Shown here in pieces: positions 1-7,418 of a DNA stretch of 38,808 bases (positions are counted from its first letter, which is position 1; each line of letters starts with the position of its first letter). The position numbers and the translations under genes were made by a program. This DNA is from Thermoanaerobaculia bacterium (GTDB taxonomy: Bacteria > Acidobacteriota > Thermoanaerobaculia > Multivoradales > JAIOJS01): positions 1-38,808 of the forward strand of contig JAUIDB010000034.1 of assembly GCA_030429235.1 (NCBI GenBank). The letters are read 5' to 3'. The notes beneath the pieces are model-generated. The model did no database searches. It was not told where the DNA came from and worked only from the letters and a program-made list of their open reading frames with translations.

Positions 1-72
1 CTCAGGACTGTCCTCGAGCCGCCTCCCGCACAGCTCGACGACGCCGATGAACAACTCGCGCTCAGCGCTTGA
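1..72 (+). CDS. possible C-terminal end of a gene entering from the left
   Basis: Frame 1 is open from the window edge to a TGA at 70-72 and ends in ...DDADEQLALSA. It may be the tail of a gene that begins outside the window, but 23 codons are too few to recognise a family or to exclude chance. No homology can be claimed. Confidence 0.22.
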   Translation, partial: LRTVLEPPPAQLDDADEQLALSA

Positions 73-387
73 CCGATATCAGGATCTGACGTGGCCCTTC
101 GTACACCACTTGACAGGACGTGACCCAGCGCCGAGGGCGCTGCGAAGGATCTCGAAAGAGGCGGGCGCCAAGCGCCTTACCACACGAAGTACGGGATGGA
201 CTCGGCCTTCGACCTGATGGAGATCGAGACCCAGCCGGTTGCCGGTAGTTGGCCGGGACTGCAGAGAAGGTGCCGGCTGGCGTGGCTCGCTAGGATTTGG
301 CTGGCTCGACCTCGAGGTGGTTTCTTGGTGTCAGTCTGGCCTCCGAGCAGCTCTGCATGCAAGTTGTAGACAGGTCTGGCACTCGGA
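73..387. other. no convincing gene
   Basis: Between the possible left-edge gene tail and the 3' end of the FG-GAP gene I see no supported gene. A short plus-strand open stretch from about 196 (MDSAFDLMEIETQPVAG...) has a start codon but no recognisable domain and no good ribosome site, so it is not called. Confidence 0.4.
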
Positions 388-2802
388 TCAAGGTACGGCT
401 GACCACTCGTTGGTGTTTCCGGATTCGAAACCATCGGTAAACACCGGGAGTGCACTCCAGAAGACCGCTCCCGATTCGGGCCCCAGCGGCAGGCTCCCTC
501 GGGAGTATGCGCCGGAAGCAGCTCCGTACTTGGAGAGACTCGTGTGGAACCCAAAGTCAAAGACGAAGGGGGCTTCCTCTGAGCTTCCCATCGCGTGTGC
601 CAGGGTCCAATTGTCATCGGACTCTCCAAAGAGGTAGACGGACCCTGGGGACCCCGTCGAGTCGTCTGAGGGTGCGCTGACCAGAAGGTAGTTTCCCTCG
701 AGGTCGACTGCAGTCCCGAAGCCGTCGGAGGAAGGTGAGTCGGAAAGGGCGATTCGCTCTGTTTCAGTCCATGAGCCCAATTCGAAGTCAAACAGGTAGA
801 CAGCTCCGCGACTGGGGACCGAGTTGGGAACACCGATGGCTGCTCGGTCTCCTTCCAGGTCGATACTCCTTCCGAACGAGGTTTCTCCCGCCCGAACCGA
901 CGAGATTCGGCCGTCCTCGAGCCACTGCGCGCCGTCTCGCCGATACGAGAAGACGACGCCGCGAGATTGAGACCCTAGGGAGTCGCGGCTTAGCGCGGAG
1001 ACCAGCAGTCGGTCGGCATCGAGTGCAACCGCCCAACCAAAGTGGTCGCCCTGCGCCAGATCGTTCGGCGCTAGCTTTGCTCCCTCAATCCAGGAAGAAC
1101 CGTTGAACTCGAACAGATAGACCGCTCCGGCATCTATGCCTCGTTCATCGTTCTCAGGAGCTCCGACGGCTGCGGTGTTCCCCGAGATACTGACGGATGC
1201 TCCGAAGCGGTCGAGGAGGAGTCCATCCGAAGGGAGTAGTTCACTGGTTTCGGTCCAAGTGCCTCCCTGGAGATCGAAGACGTGGGCCGTTCCCTGTACC
1301 AACTCGCTTCGGCCGTCCGCGCCGACGAGCAATCTGTCCTCCTCCAAACTCACCACATGTCCGAATCGTCTTCGCTGATCTTGGTTCAGAGGCGTGATCT
1401 TCTCGCCTTGATTCCAGCCATCTGTGTCTAATTCGAACACATAGACTGATCCAGCGTGTCTCCCTCCGTCGTTGCTGTCCCGCGGGGCACCAATGGCCAG
1501 CCGGCGCCCGCTCATGCTCGTGCTCCAGCCGAAGTGATCCTCCGAGGGGGTTTCGTCGGAGACCAGAACGGCTTGTCGGTTCCAGCCCTCACTATCAGGC
1601 GAGAAGACGACAGCGGCACCGCAACAACCGTAGTCGGGCGCCCCAACGAAGGCGAAACTATCGGTGAGGCCAACCGCCGAACCGAACAACTCGTTGTCAC
1701 CCTTCTCGGTCTGGAGACTACCCTGTAAAAACCAGGACAGTCCGTCGAACGTGAAGAGAAAGGCCTCCTCACCGCTCGTGCTCGAACGCGAACCAACTAG
1801 GAGCCGGTCGTCGAGGAGGCTGACGCTCTTTCCGAAACCGTTGGTGGCCCCTACTTCGCTGCCGGAGATGATCTCCTCTTCGATCCAGCCGGTTTCTTCG
1901 CGGAAGAGATAGACTGAGCCGACGGAGCCAGAGCCCTGATCAGGGGCACCAACCGCCACCCGGCTTCCGGAGAGACTCACGTGATAGCCGAAGCGATCTT
2001 GAGGCGTGGAGTCCGAGCCGAACAGGGTTGCAGACTCGACCCAGTCGCTGCCGTCGTAGTCGAAGACGTAGGCGGCCCCGCTCCCGTCGACCCCATTGGC
2101 GTCGGCGGCTTCCGCACCTACGACGATTCGGTCGCCGTCGATCGCCACGGTCGCACCGAAGTCGGAGTGCTCCATGCCGGTTCCCTCGGCCAGCCTCACC
2201 GGAGTACCCCAGGAGCTCCCGTCCCATGTGTAGACATAGGCTGCCCCAGTAGCTTGATCTTCCGAGGCTCCAACGACCATTCGGTCCCCGTGAAGGTCCA
2301 GGGAGATACCAAAGAAGCCACCACCGCCAGGAGCGAAGACTCGGGCAGTCTGGTGCCACTCGCTACCGTCGAACTCGAAGACGTAGACCGAGGGGTTGAA
2401 GGGCAGGTCGACACCAGCGATGGCTCGGTTCCCGTCGATCGCGACGCGACTTCCGAAATCGGTCTCGTAGACTTCACCCGAGGTCAGAGTCGCAGTCTGC
2501 TGCCATTCGTTGGCGATGAGTTCGTAGATCAATGCCGCACCACTGCTACTGTCGACCGAGCGACGCCTACCGGCGGAGACGATAGCTGTGGTGCCATCGA
2601 GGTCGAGCCGAAATCCCTGGCTGTCGCCATAGTTTCCGACGGTATCGTCTGCGGTAGGAAACAGTTCTGGGGACAGGAACTCCGTCTCCAGCCCAGCCGC
2701 GAACAGCGCGGAAGCAGCGAGTACCAATGACACCATGGTGCAGACCAGCCTCTGGCGGAGGGGACGGTTGTGTCCCCAAAGCAAGACCTCGATTCGGTTC
2801 AT
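388..2802 (-). CDS. secreted FG-GAP repeat (integrin-alpha-like) protein with DGFESGN C-terminal tag
   Basis: 804 residues. The N-terminus carries a basic stretch and a hydrophobic segment (about residues 20-37, MVSLVLAASALFAAG), read as a signal peptide. The body is about 14 repeats of roughly 50 residues, each with a core like FGxxVxLxGxRxxVGA followed by GxVYxF and W; this is the FG-GAP pattern of integrin-alpha-like beta-propellers, which are surface or secreted and often mediate binding. The last residues (TDGFESGNTNEWSAVP) match a tag shared with three other exported proteins in this window. The ATG at 2802 follows GAGG at a good distance. It is transcribed alone, and its ligand is unknown. 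FG-GAP family is clear; adhesion or any other specific role is inference. Confidence 0.88.
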   Translation of the reverse strand: MNRIEVLLWGHNRPLRQRLVCTMVSLVLAASALFAAGLETEFLSPELFPTADDTVGNYGDSQGFRLDLDGTTAIVSAGRRRSVDSSSGAALIYELIANEWQQTATLTSGEVYETDFGSRVAIDGNRAIAGVDLPFNPSVYVFEFDGSEWHQTARVFAPGGGGFFGISLDLHGDRMVVGASEDQATGAAYVYTWDGSSWGTPVRLAEGTGMEHSDFGATVAIDGDRIVVGAEAADANGVDGSGAAYVFDYDGSDWVESATLFGSDSTPQDRFGYHVSLSGSRVAVGAPDQGSGSVGSVYLFREETGWIEEEIISGSEVGATNGFGKSVSLLDDRLLVGSRSSTSGEEAFLFTFDGLSWFLQGSLQTEKGDNELFGSAVGLTDSFAFVGAPDYGCCGAAVVFSPDSEGWNRQAVLVSDETPSEDHFGWSTSMSGRRLAIGAPRDSNDGGRHAGSVYVFELDTDGWNQGEKITPLNQDQRRRFGHVVSLEEDRLLVGADGRSELVQGTAHVFDLQGGTWTETSELLPSDGLLLDRFGASVSISGNTAAVGAPENDERGIDAGAVYLFEFNGSSWIEGAKLAPNDLAQGDHFGWAVALDADRLLVSALSRDSLGSQSRGVVFSYRRDGAQWLEDGRISSVRAGETSFGRSIDLEGDRAAIGVPNSVPSRGAVYLFDFELGSWTETERIALSDSPSSDGFGTAVDLEGNYLLVSAPSDDSTGSPGSVYLFGESDDNWTLAHAMGSSEEAPFVFDFGFHTSLSKYGAASGAYSRGSLPLGPESGAVFWSALPVFTDGFESGNTNEWSAVP

Positions 2803-2914
2803 TCTCGATCCCTCTTCTCAGAATGATGAGTCTAGTTTGGGACTCCTAGCCTCGGAGCCGTGTCGGCTCGGACCCAGGTCACTAATATAGCCGGACTCGA
2901 TCTTCCCACCTACT

Positions 2915-3226
2915 GTGGGCAGCCTGAAAGTTTGCGTCGAGCGGCTAGGTGGTTTGTTGGTGACGGCTTCCATGGGGTTCTTCAGGCCGTACCGGGCCCT
3001 GGTGCTCGCATTGCACAATCGTTGGCGTGGTCGGGGAGTCGGCGGCGCGCTGCTCGACGCCCTCTGCAGCGGGCTTGCCGAGGCCGGAGTCGCCTCGGTA
3101 AGTCTCAGCGTGGAGGTCGACAATCCCAGTCGACGCCTCTATCTGAGGAGCGGTTTCGTCGACCACGGTTGGGTCGGTGGCACCTTCACGATGATTAGAG
3201 GACTCGAGTTCGACCAAGCCTCCTGA
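2915..3226 (+). pseudogene. N-terminally truncated GNAT acetyltransferase
   Basis: The 103-residue frame contains the C-terminal half of a GNAT-family N-acetyltransferase. RWRGRGVGGALLDAL is the acetyl-CoA pyrophosphate-binding motif A, followed by VSLSVEVDNPSRRLYLRSGF, the beta5/alpha4 part of the fold. Family members are usually 140-180 residues; here the first half is missing, and the only in-frame start is a GTG at 2915 without a good ribosome site. Upstream sequence in other frames does not restore the missing part. I read it as a decayed gene. A short functional protein is possible but would lack half the fold. Confidence 0.62.
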
Positions 3227-3393
3227 CCCGTACCTTCTGGCACCCTCGACAGGTCCGGTGTCCACCGTCGATCTCGGAGGTGGAAGCTCTTGTCGCCGGT
3301 TCCTCCGCTTCGGGTCGAGGGATCGCGGCTGGCAGGGCTCTCTCCGATGGCACCGTCGCCCCCGACGCGCTACCTTGCTAGCATCGGGTCTCC

Positions 3394-3654
3394 ATGGAAG
3401 TCAGCATCAATCGAGTGTTCGAACACCTCGGCCATCAGTACCACCTCCACTGTGAGGACCTCGGCGAGGAAGAGGCGGCCTTCGAGGTTCGTGTCATCAA
3501 ACAGGGCGGGATCCTCTGGCAGAAGCGAATCTCGTACGAAGACCTGAAGTCGAAAGCCGCTGGGCCTGGGTTGCTGCGCATGGCGGTGCGCACCAAGATG
3601 AACTCGACCGTGCAGACCGTCGAAGCAGCGATCGCCGCCGGGCGCATTACCTGA
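3394..3654 (+). CDS. small hypothetical protein (86 aa)
   Basis: 86 residues, acidic-basic mixed, no signal peptide and no membrane segment, so probably cytosolic. The sequence has coding character: a hydrophobic/charged alternation in FEHLGHQYHLHCEDLG and FEVRVIKQGGILWQKRIS suggests a small beta-sheet domain, with a helical C-terminus (TVQTVEAAIAAGRIT). I recall similar uncharacterised short proteins in Acidobacteriota, but cannot name a domain. The start ATG at 3394 lacks a clear Shine-Dalgarno sequence. It lies upstream of, and in the same direction as, the DUF2911 gene, 170 bases away. Function unknown. Confidence 0.6.
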   Translation: MEVSINRVFEHLGHQYHLHCEDLGEEEAAFEVRVIKQGGILWQKRISYEDLKSKAAGPGLLRMAVRTKMNSTVQTVEAAIAAGRIT

Positions 3655-3824
3655 GGGTTCACCATGCCCAGGTCGGGTGACTTCTTTGGGGCCGCTTCCT
3701 TGAGTCTGTAGCAGGGGCGACGCCGGTAGTCCGGAAGCTTTCCTGGGAGCGGTTGGGGCACTTGCCGGGAAAACCCGAGGACGGCCTTTTCGTATGGAGA
3801 CTGAGCCCCGACAGGAGGACACCC

Positions 3825-4700
3825 ATGCGAGTCGAGAAAAGAGCCAGCCGAGTGGTCATCCTGACCGCAGTCTTGCTGTCGGCCCCCCTGGCCGCAGAGC
3901 CTTCGGAGTTTCAGGTCCCCCGGTCGAGCCCGGCCGCCGTGGTGAACCAGCGGGTGGCCGCCACCGACATCGAAATCACCTACAACCGCCCCTCGGCCAG
4001 AGGTCGCGAGATCTTCGGTGGTCTGGTGCCCTACGGGCAGGTCTGGCGGACCGGGGCGGACCAGGCGACCCAGATCGCTTTCAGCACCCCTCTGAGCTTC
4101 GGCGGTACGGTCGTCGAGGCCGGAACCTACGAGCTGTTCACCATTCCGGGCGAAGCCGAGTGGACCGTCATCCTGCAACCGAGTCAGGACCAGTGGGGCT
4201 CGTACGCCTACGATCCTGCCCGGGACGTGGCCCGCGTACAAGCGACGGCGAGTACCTTGGCCGACCCTGTCGAGTCCTTGACCCTCGGCATCGGTGACCT
4301 CGGCTTCGCCTCCGCCACGCTGACCATCAGCTGGCAGCAAGCGCAGGTATCCATCCCGCTGGCGATCGACGTCGAGACGACGGTGGTTCCGCGGCTCGAA
4401 GCGGCCCTGCGCGGGAGCGAGGGCCGGAAGCTCTACTTCCGAGCCGCAATGTTCTACTTTGAGAACGATCTCGACCTCGACCGAGCCGCAGAGCTGATGG
4501 CGCTCGCAGTCGAAGGGGCTCCCGAACACCTTGGAATGCTCTACCGCCAGGCCCTCATCCTCGAACGAAAGGGCGATGTCGAGGGGGCGATCGCGGCCGC
4601 GGAGAAGTCACTGGACCTAGCCCGCGAGAGTGGCCAGGAGCTTCGCGACGAGTACATCAGGCTGAACGGCGCGGTACTGAAACGACTCCAGGGGGAGTGA
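3825..4700 (+). CDS. secreted DUF2911 domain protein with TPR-like tail
   Basis: 291 residues from the ATG at 3825, chosen because AGGAGG stands 6 bases upstream; an earlier in-frame start at 3753 has no such site. Residues 1-24 form a signal peptide ending near PLAAEP. Residues about 30-170 match DUF2911, with the typical phrases ITYNRPSARGREIFGGLVPYG, VWRTGADQATQIAF and AGTYELFTIPG. The C-terminal 90 residues (KLYFRAAMFYFENDLDLDRAAELMA... and EGAIAAAEKSLDLA) look like two TPR helical pairs, a common DUF2911 arrangement. DUF2911 proteins are exported and of unknown function. No operon partner is evident. Confidence 0.9.
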   Translation: MRVEKRASRVVILTAVLLSAPLAAEPSEFQVPRSSPAAVVNQRVAATDIEITYNRPSARGREIFGGLVPYGQVWRTGADQATQIAFSTPLSFGGTVVEAGTYELFTIPGEAEWTVILQPSQDQWGSYAYDPARDVARVQATASTLADPVESLTLGIGDLGFASATLTISWQQAQVSIPLAIDVETTVVPRLEAALRGSEGRKLYFRAAMFYFENDLDLDRAAELMALAVEGAPEHLGMLYRQALILERKGDVEGAIAAAEKSLDLARESGQELRDEYIRLNGAVLKRLQGE

Positions 4701-4778
4701 AGCCGCGGGAGTCTCGTTTCGGCTCGGGTCGAGAGCCCGGGGTCTCACAGGATGGGCAGCGTGTTCTAAGCTGTCGGA

Positions 4779-6644
4779 ATGCAAGCGACATCCAAGACCC
4801 CGGTCCTCACTGGTGGATTCCTGGGTTGCCTCGGAGCCTTCATCGCACTCGTGGCCGGGGTCCTGGTCGCCCTGTTCGTTCTCAATGCGCCAGACGACCT
4901 CGACCGCTCCGACGCCGTGGTTCGCGAGCAGCCCGATCCGAACCGCCAGGAGTTCGAGCCGACTGCGAGTGAGACCAGCCCTTCGGCCGAGCCGTCCGAG
5001 TGGGCTCCGCACCCCTCATACCCGACCCCCGAGGCCGCGGGGACTCAGGCGATCTACCTGCTCGAGGAGCCCGAACGCAGTCGCGTGGTGAAGCAGGGTC
5101 GGCTGCCGGCCGAAGCACCGGCACGTCAGTCGGAGCTCGCGTGGTCGGACCAGAGCTACTGCGAAGTGGGTTGGGACGGTGTCGCCTGCGCCCACGACAG
5201 CTCGGAGCGCGGGAGTGTCCACTTCCGGCGAGGGCGTGCATCCGGCTACGAGCGGGTCGAGCGCTGGCTCGGAGACCATCGGCAAGAGGCCTGGGAGACG
5301 ATCTTCGACGCCAACCAGCGGCCAGTTCAGATCGTGGCTCTCGACGAGTACGGCGAGGTCGTGTGGACCAGGAGCTACCAAGCGGACGCGACGGCCGTGC
5401 GGGTTCGGGCCCCGAACGGAGCAAACCTCCTCGAAGGATGCGGGCTCCTACGCTTGACGTGGGAGGGCCGCCGGGCGACGCAGGTCACCTGCGAACAGTG
5501 GGGTGGCCGGCCGATGGCAGACCGACGGGCGGTGGTGACGACCGTGATCGCACACGATGCGGCGGGCTTCGCCATCGAGGAGAGATACCTCGACTCCCAG
5601 GGCGAGCCGATGGAGAGCTCCGACCGAGTGCATCGGGAGACGATCCGTCGCGACCCGGTCGGCCGGGAGCTGCAACGGTCCCGCTTCGCGATCGATGGCT
5701 CGCCGGTGAGCTCCCTGGCCGATGGCTGCCACGCCGCCGAACTCCAACGCGACGAGCTCGGACGAGTGGTCGAGTCGCGCTGCTTCGATCATGAGGGTGG
5801 CCTCCACGCCGGGCGCGGACCGGTGGCGTCGCGCCGCTACGAGTACGACACCGCCGGTTGCCTCGTAGCCACCACGCTCTGGGGGGTGGACGGGGAGCCG
5901 GTGGAGGAGGGGCTCGGGCGCCACCGGGAGGAGTGGGAGATCGATACCCCTTGTGTTCGCTCCGCCGTGGTTTGTCGGAACCGGTCGGGCGACGAGGTGC
6001 GTTGCGGCCCCGGGCAACCGCCCCGAACGGAGTGGAGACGTGACCGGCAGGGCCGGATCGTCTCGGCCCGCCACTTCGCCGACGGCCAGCCGACCGGCGA
6101 TGCGGAGTTCGGGGTGTTCGAGGTCCGCTCGACCTGGGACGAGCGGGACAACCTGGTCGAGACCGCCTGTTTTGCCCCCGGGGGAGGGCCGATCGACTGC
6201 GGCCGCACGGGCTTCCATGCCCGTATCTCCATCTTCGACGACGCTGGACGCGAGATCGAGACCCGGTTCCGCTCCACCGACGGTGGCATCGGACAGAACA
6301 ACGGCGCCGTTCGACGCACGTACGTTTACGACATCTACGACCACCAGGTCGAGTCCAACGAGTTCGACGCCGCAGGCCACCCGACCGAGGTCCTCGGTGC
6401 CTCCCGGAGGGAAGATCTCTGGACCCACGGCCATCGCCTCTTCGCGGTCCGCCTCTGGGCCGCAGACGGCAGTCGAGCTCGCTTCGACGGCTGCTACTCC
6501 GGACATCGGTGCCCGACCATCCCCTGGCATGCAGTGCGGGTGGTGAGGGCCGAGAACGGGGAGGTGCAGGAGAATCTGTTCTTCGACCACGAAGGCCAGC
6601 TCATGGCGACGTTCTCCTGTCTACGGCACCAGTGCTTTCAGTGA
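4779..6644 (+). CDS. membrane-anchored YD/RHS-like repeat protein
   Basis: 621 residues. One transmembrane helix at about residues 12-38 (GGFLGCLGAFIALVAGVLVALFVL) is followed by a Pro/Glu-rich linker to about residue 100, so most of the protein should lie outside the cytoplasmic membrane. The remainder consists of about nine imperfect repeats of 40-45 residues with the pattern R-x-YDxxGxxVExxxFDxxGxP, for example YEYDTAGCLVATTLWGVDGEP and WDERDNLVETACFAPGGGP. These resemble YD (RHS) repeats and related single-strand beta repeats. There are many Cys, often paired per repeat, which fits an oxidising compartment. There is no RHS core or toxin domain at the C-terminus. The start has only a weak ribosome site. 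Function unknown. Confidence 0.75.
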   Translation: MQATSKTPVLTGGFLGCLGAFIALVAGVLVALFVLNAPDDLDRSDAVVREQPDPNRQEFEPTASETSPSAEPSEWAPHPSYPTPEAAGTQAIYLLEEPERSRVVKQGRLPAEAPARQSELAWSDQSYCEVGWDGVACAHDSSERGSVHFRRGRASGYERVERWLGDHRQEAWETIFDANQRPVQIVALDEYGEVVWTRSYQADATAVRVRAPNGANLLEGCGLLRLTWEGRRATQVTCEQWGGRPMADRRAVVTTVIAHDAAGFAIEERYLDSQGEPMESSDRVHRETIRRDPVGRELQRSRFAIDGSPVSSLADGCHAAELQRDELGRVVESRCFDHEGGLHAGRGPVASRRYEYDTAGCLVATTLWGVDGEPVEEGLGRHREEWEIDTPCVRSAVVCRNRSGDEVRCGPGQPPRTEWRRDRQGRIVSARHFADGQPTGDAEFGVFEVRSTWDERDNLVETACFAPGGGPIDCGRTGFHARISIFDDAGREIETRFRSTDGGIGQNNGAVRRTYVYDIYDHQVESNEFDAAGHPTEVLGASRREDLWTHGHRLFAVRLWAADGSRARFDGCYSGHRCPTIPWHAVRVVRAENGEVQENLFFDHEGQLMATFSCLRHQCFQ

Positions 6645-6859
6645 CGGTGGAGATCCTCGCGCAGGGTTCCCGGCTGCCCTAACCCCGAGCGTCCCGCGGA
6701 GAAGTAGCTGGTACGTACTCGTACTCGGCACGTAGTCTTGCGCGTGGCCAGCTACCGCGAGACGCAGCCGTCGGAATACCCATTCGGCTCGTACGTAGAA
6801 TAAAAGTGCGGGCCGGGGCATCCGGCGGCAAGTCTGGGTTCCAGCTCGAGGAGGCGCAG

Positions 6860-7333
6860 ATGCGGTATGGGAGCGAGAAAGACCTTTGGTTGATCGTCGT
6901 CAACTGGGTAACGGCGATTGTGATGATCGCGTGTTTTGCCATCATTTGGCTCGAGCCGACGGTCCCTTCGTGGCTGCGTTGGGTGTTGAGCGCGATTTCC
7001 CTGGGTGGCGTTGTGGTCCCTCTGTGGATGACGTATGGAACTTGGTACGAGGTGAAGGAGAGTGAGGTACTGATGCGGTCGGGACCACTGTTCTGGCGTT
7101 TACAACTCGAGGACATCGAATCCGTGAGGCCGAGCAGGAGCTTGCTCGCGGGCCCAGCCCTTGCGCTGGATCGGCTTGCGGTGCACTCGCGGAATCGACG
7201 AATCCCGGTGCTCATCTCTCCGGTGGATCGAGGTGCGTTCCTTCGGGATCTCGTCTCCGCAGCACCTCATCTCGAGCTAGGGACGGAGGGTCGTTCCGCC
7301 CACCGGGTCCATGCGATCCCTGGTAGTCGTTGA
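6860..7333 (+). CDS. two-helix membrane protein with bacterial PH-like domain
   Basis: 157 residues from the ATG at 6860, which has GAGGAGG 5 bases upstream; the earlier in-frame start at 6806 has none. Two membrane helices lie near residues 9-31 (LWLIVVNWVTAIVMIACFAIIWL) and 36-56. The soluble remainder begins with TWYEVKESEVLMRSGPLFWRLQLEDIESVRPSR, the pattern of the short bacterial PH-like domain (bPH_4/DUF1200 type): a strand pair, then an 'I-x-x-V-x-P-S/T-R' turn. It ends with RIPVLISPVDRGAFLRDL. Such proteins are inner-membrane and uncharacterised. It stands alone between the YD-repeat gene and the convergent TonB receptor. Confidence 0.75.
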   Translation: MRYGSEKDLWLIVVNWVTAIVMIACFAIIWLEPTVPSWLRWVLSAISLGGVVVPLWMTYGTWYEVKESEVLMRSGPLFWRLQLEDIESVRPSRSLLAGPALALDRLAVHSRNRRIPVLISPVDRGAFLRDLVSAAPHLELGTEGRSAHRVHAIPGSR

Positions 7334-7418
7334 CACTCTCCTGATCAAACCTGGCAGATTGAGTCCCACTCGCCTGGCGGGCCTGGGTTCCCGGTGCGTC
7401 GGTGGCGGAGCCGCCCGA

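Noticed and set aside
5448-6590. A 380-codon minus-strand open frame opposite the YD-like repeat gene
   Set aside because: It is a shadow of a GC-rich gene: no ribosome site, no domain, and the plus-strand frame has clear repeats and a membrane anchor.
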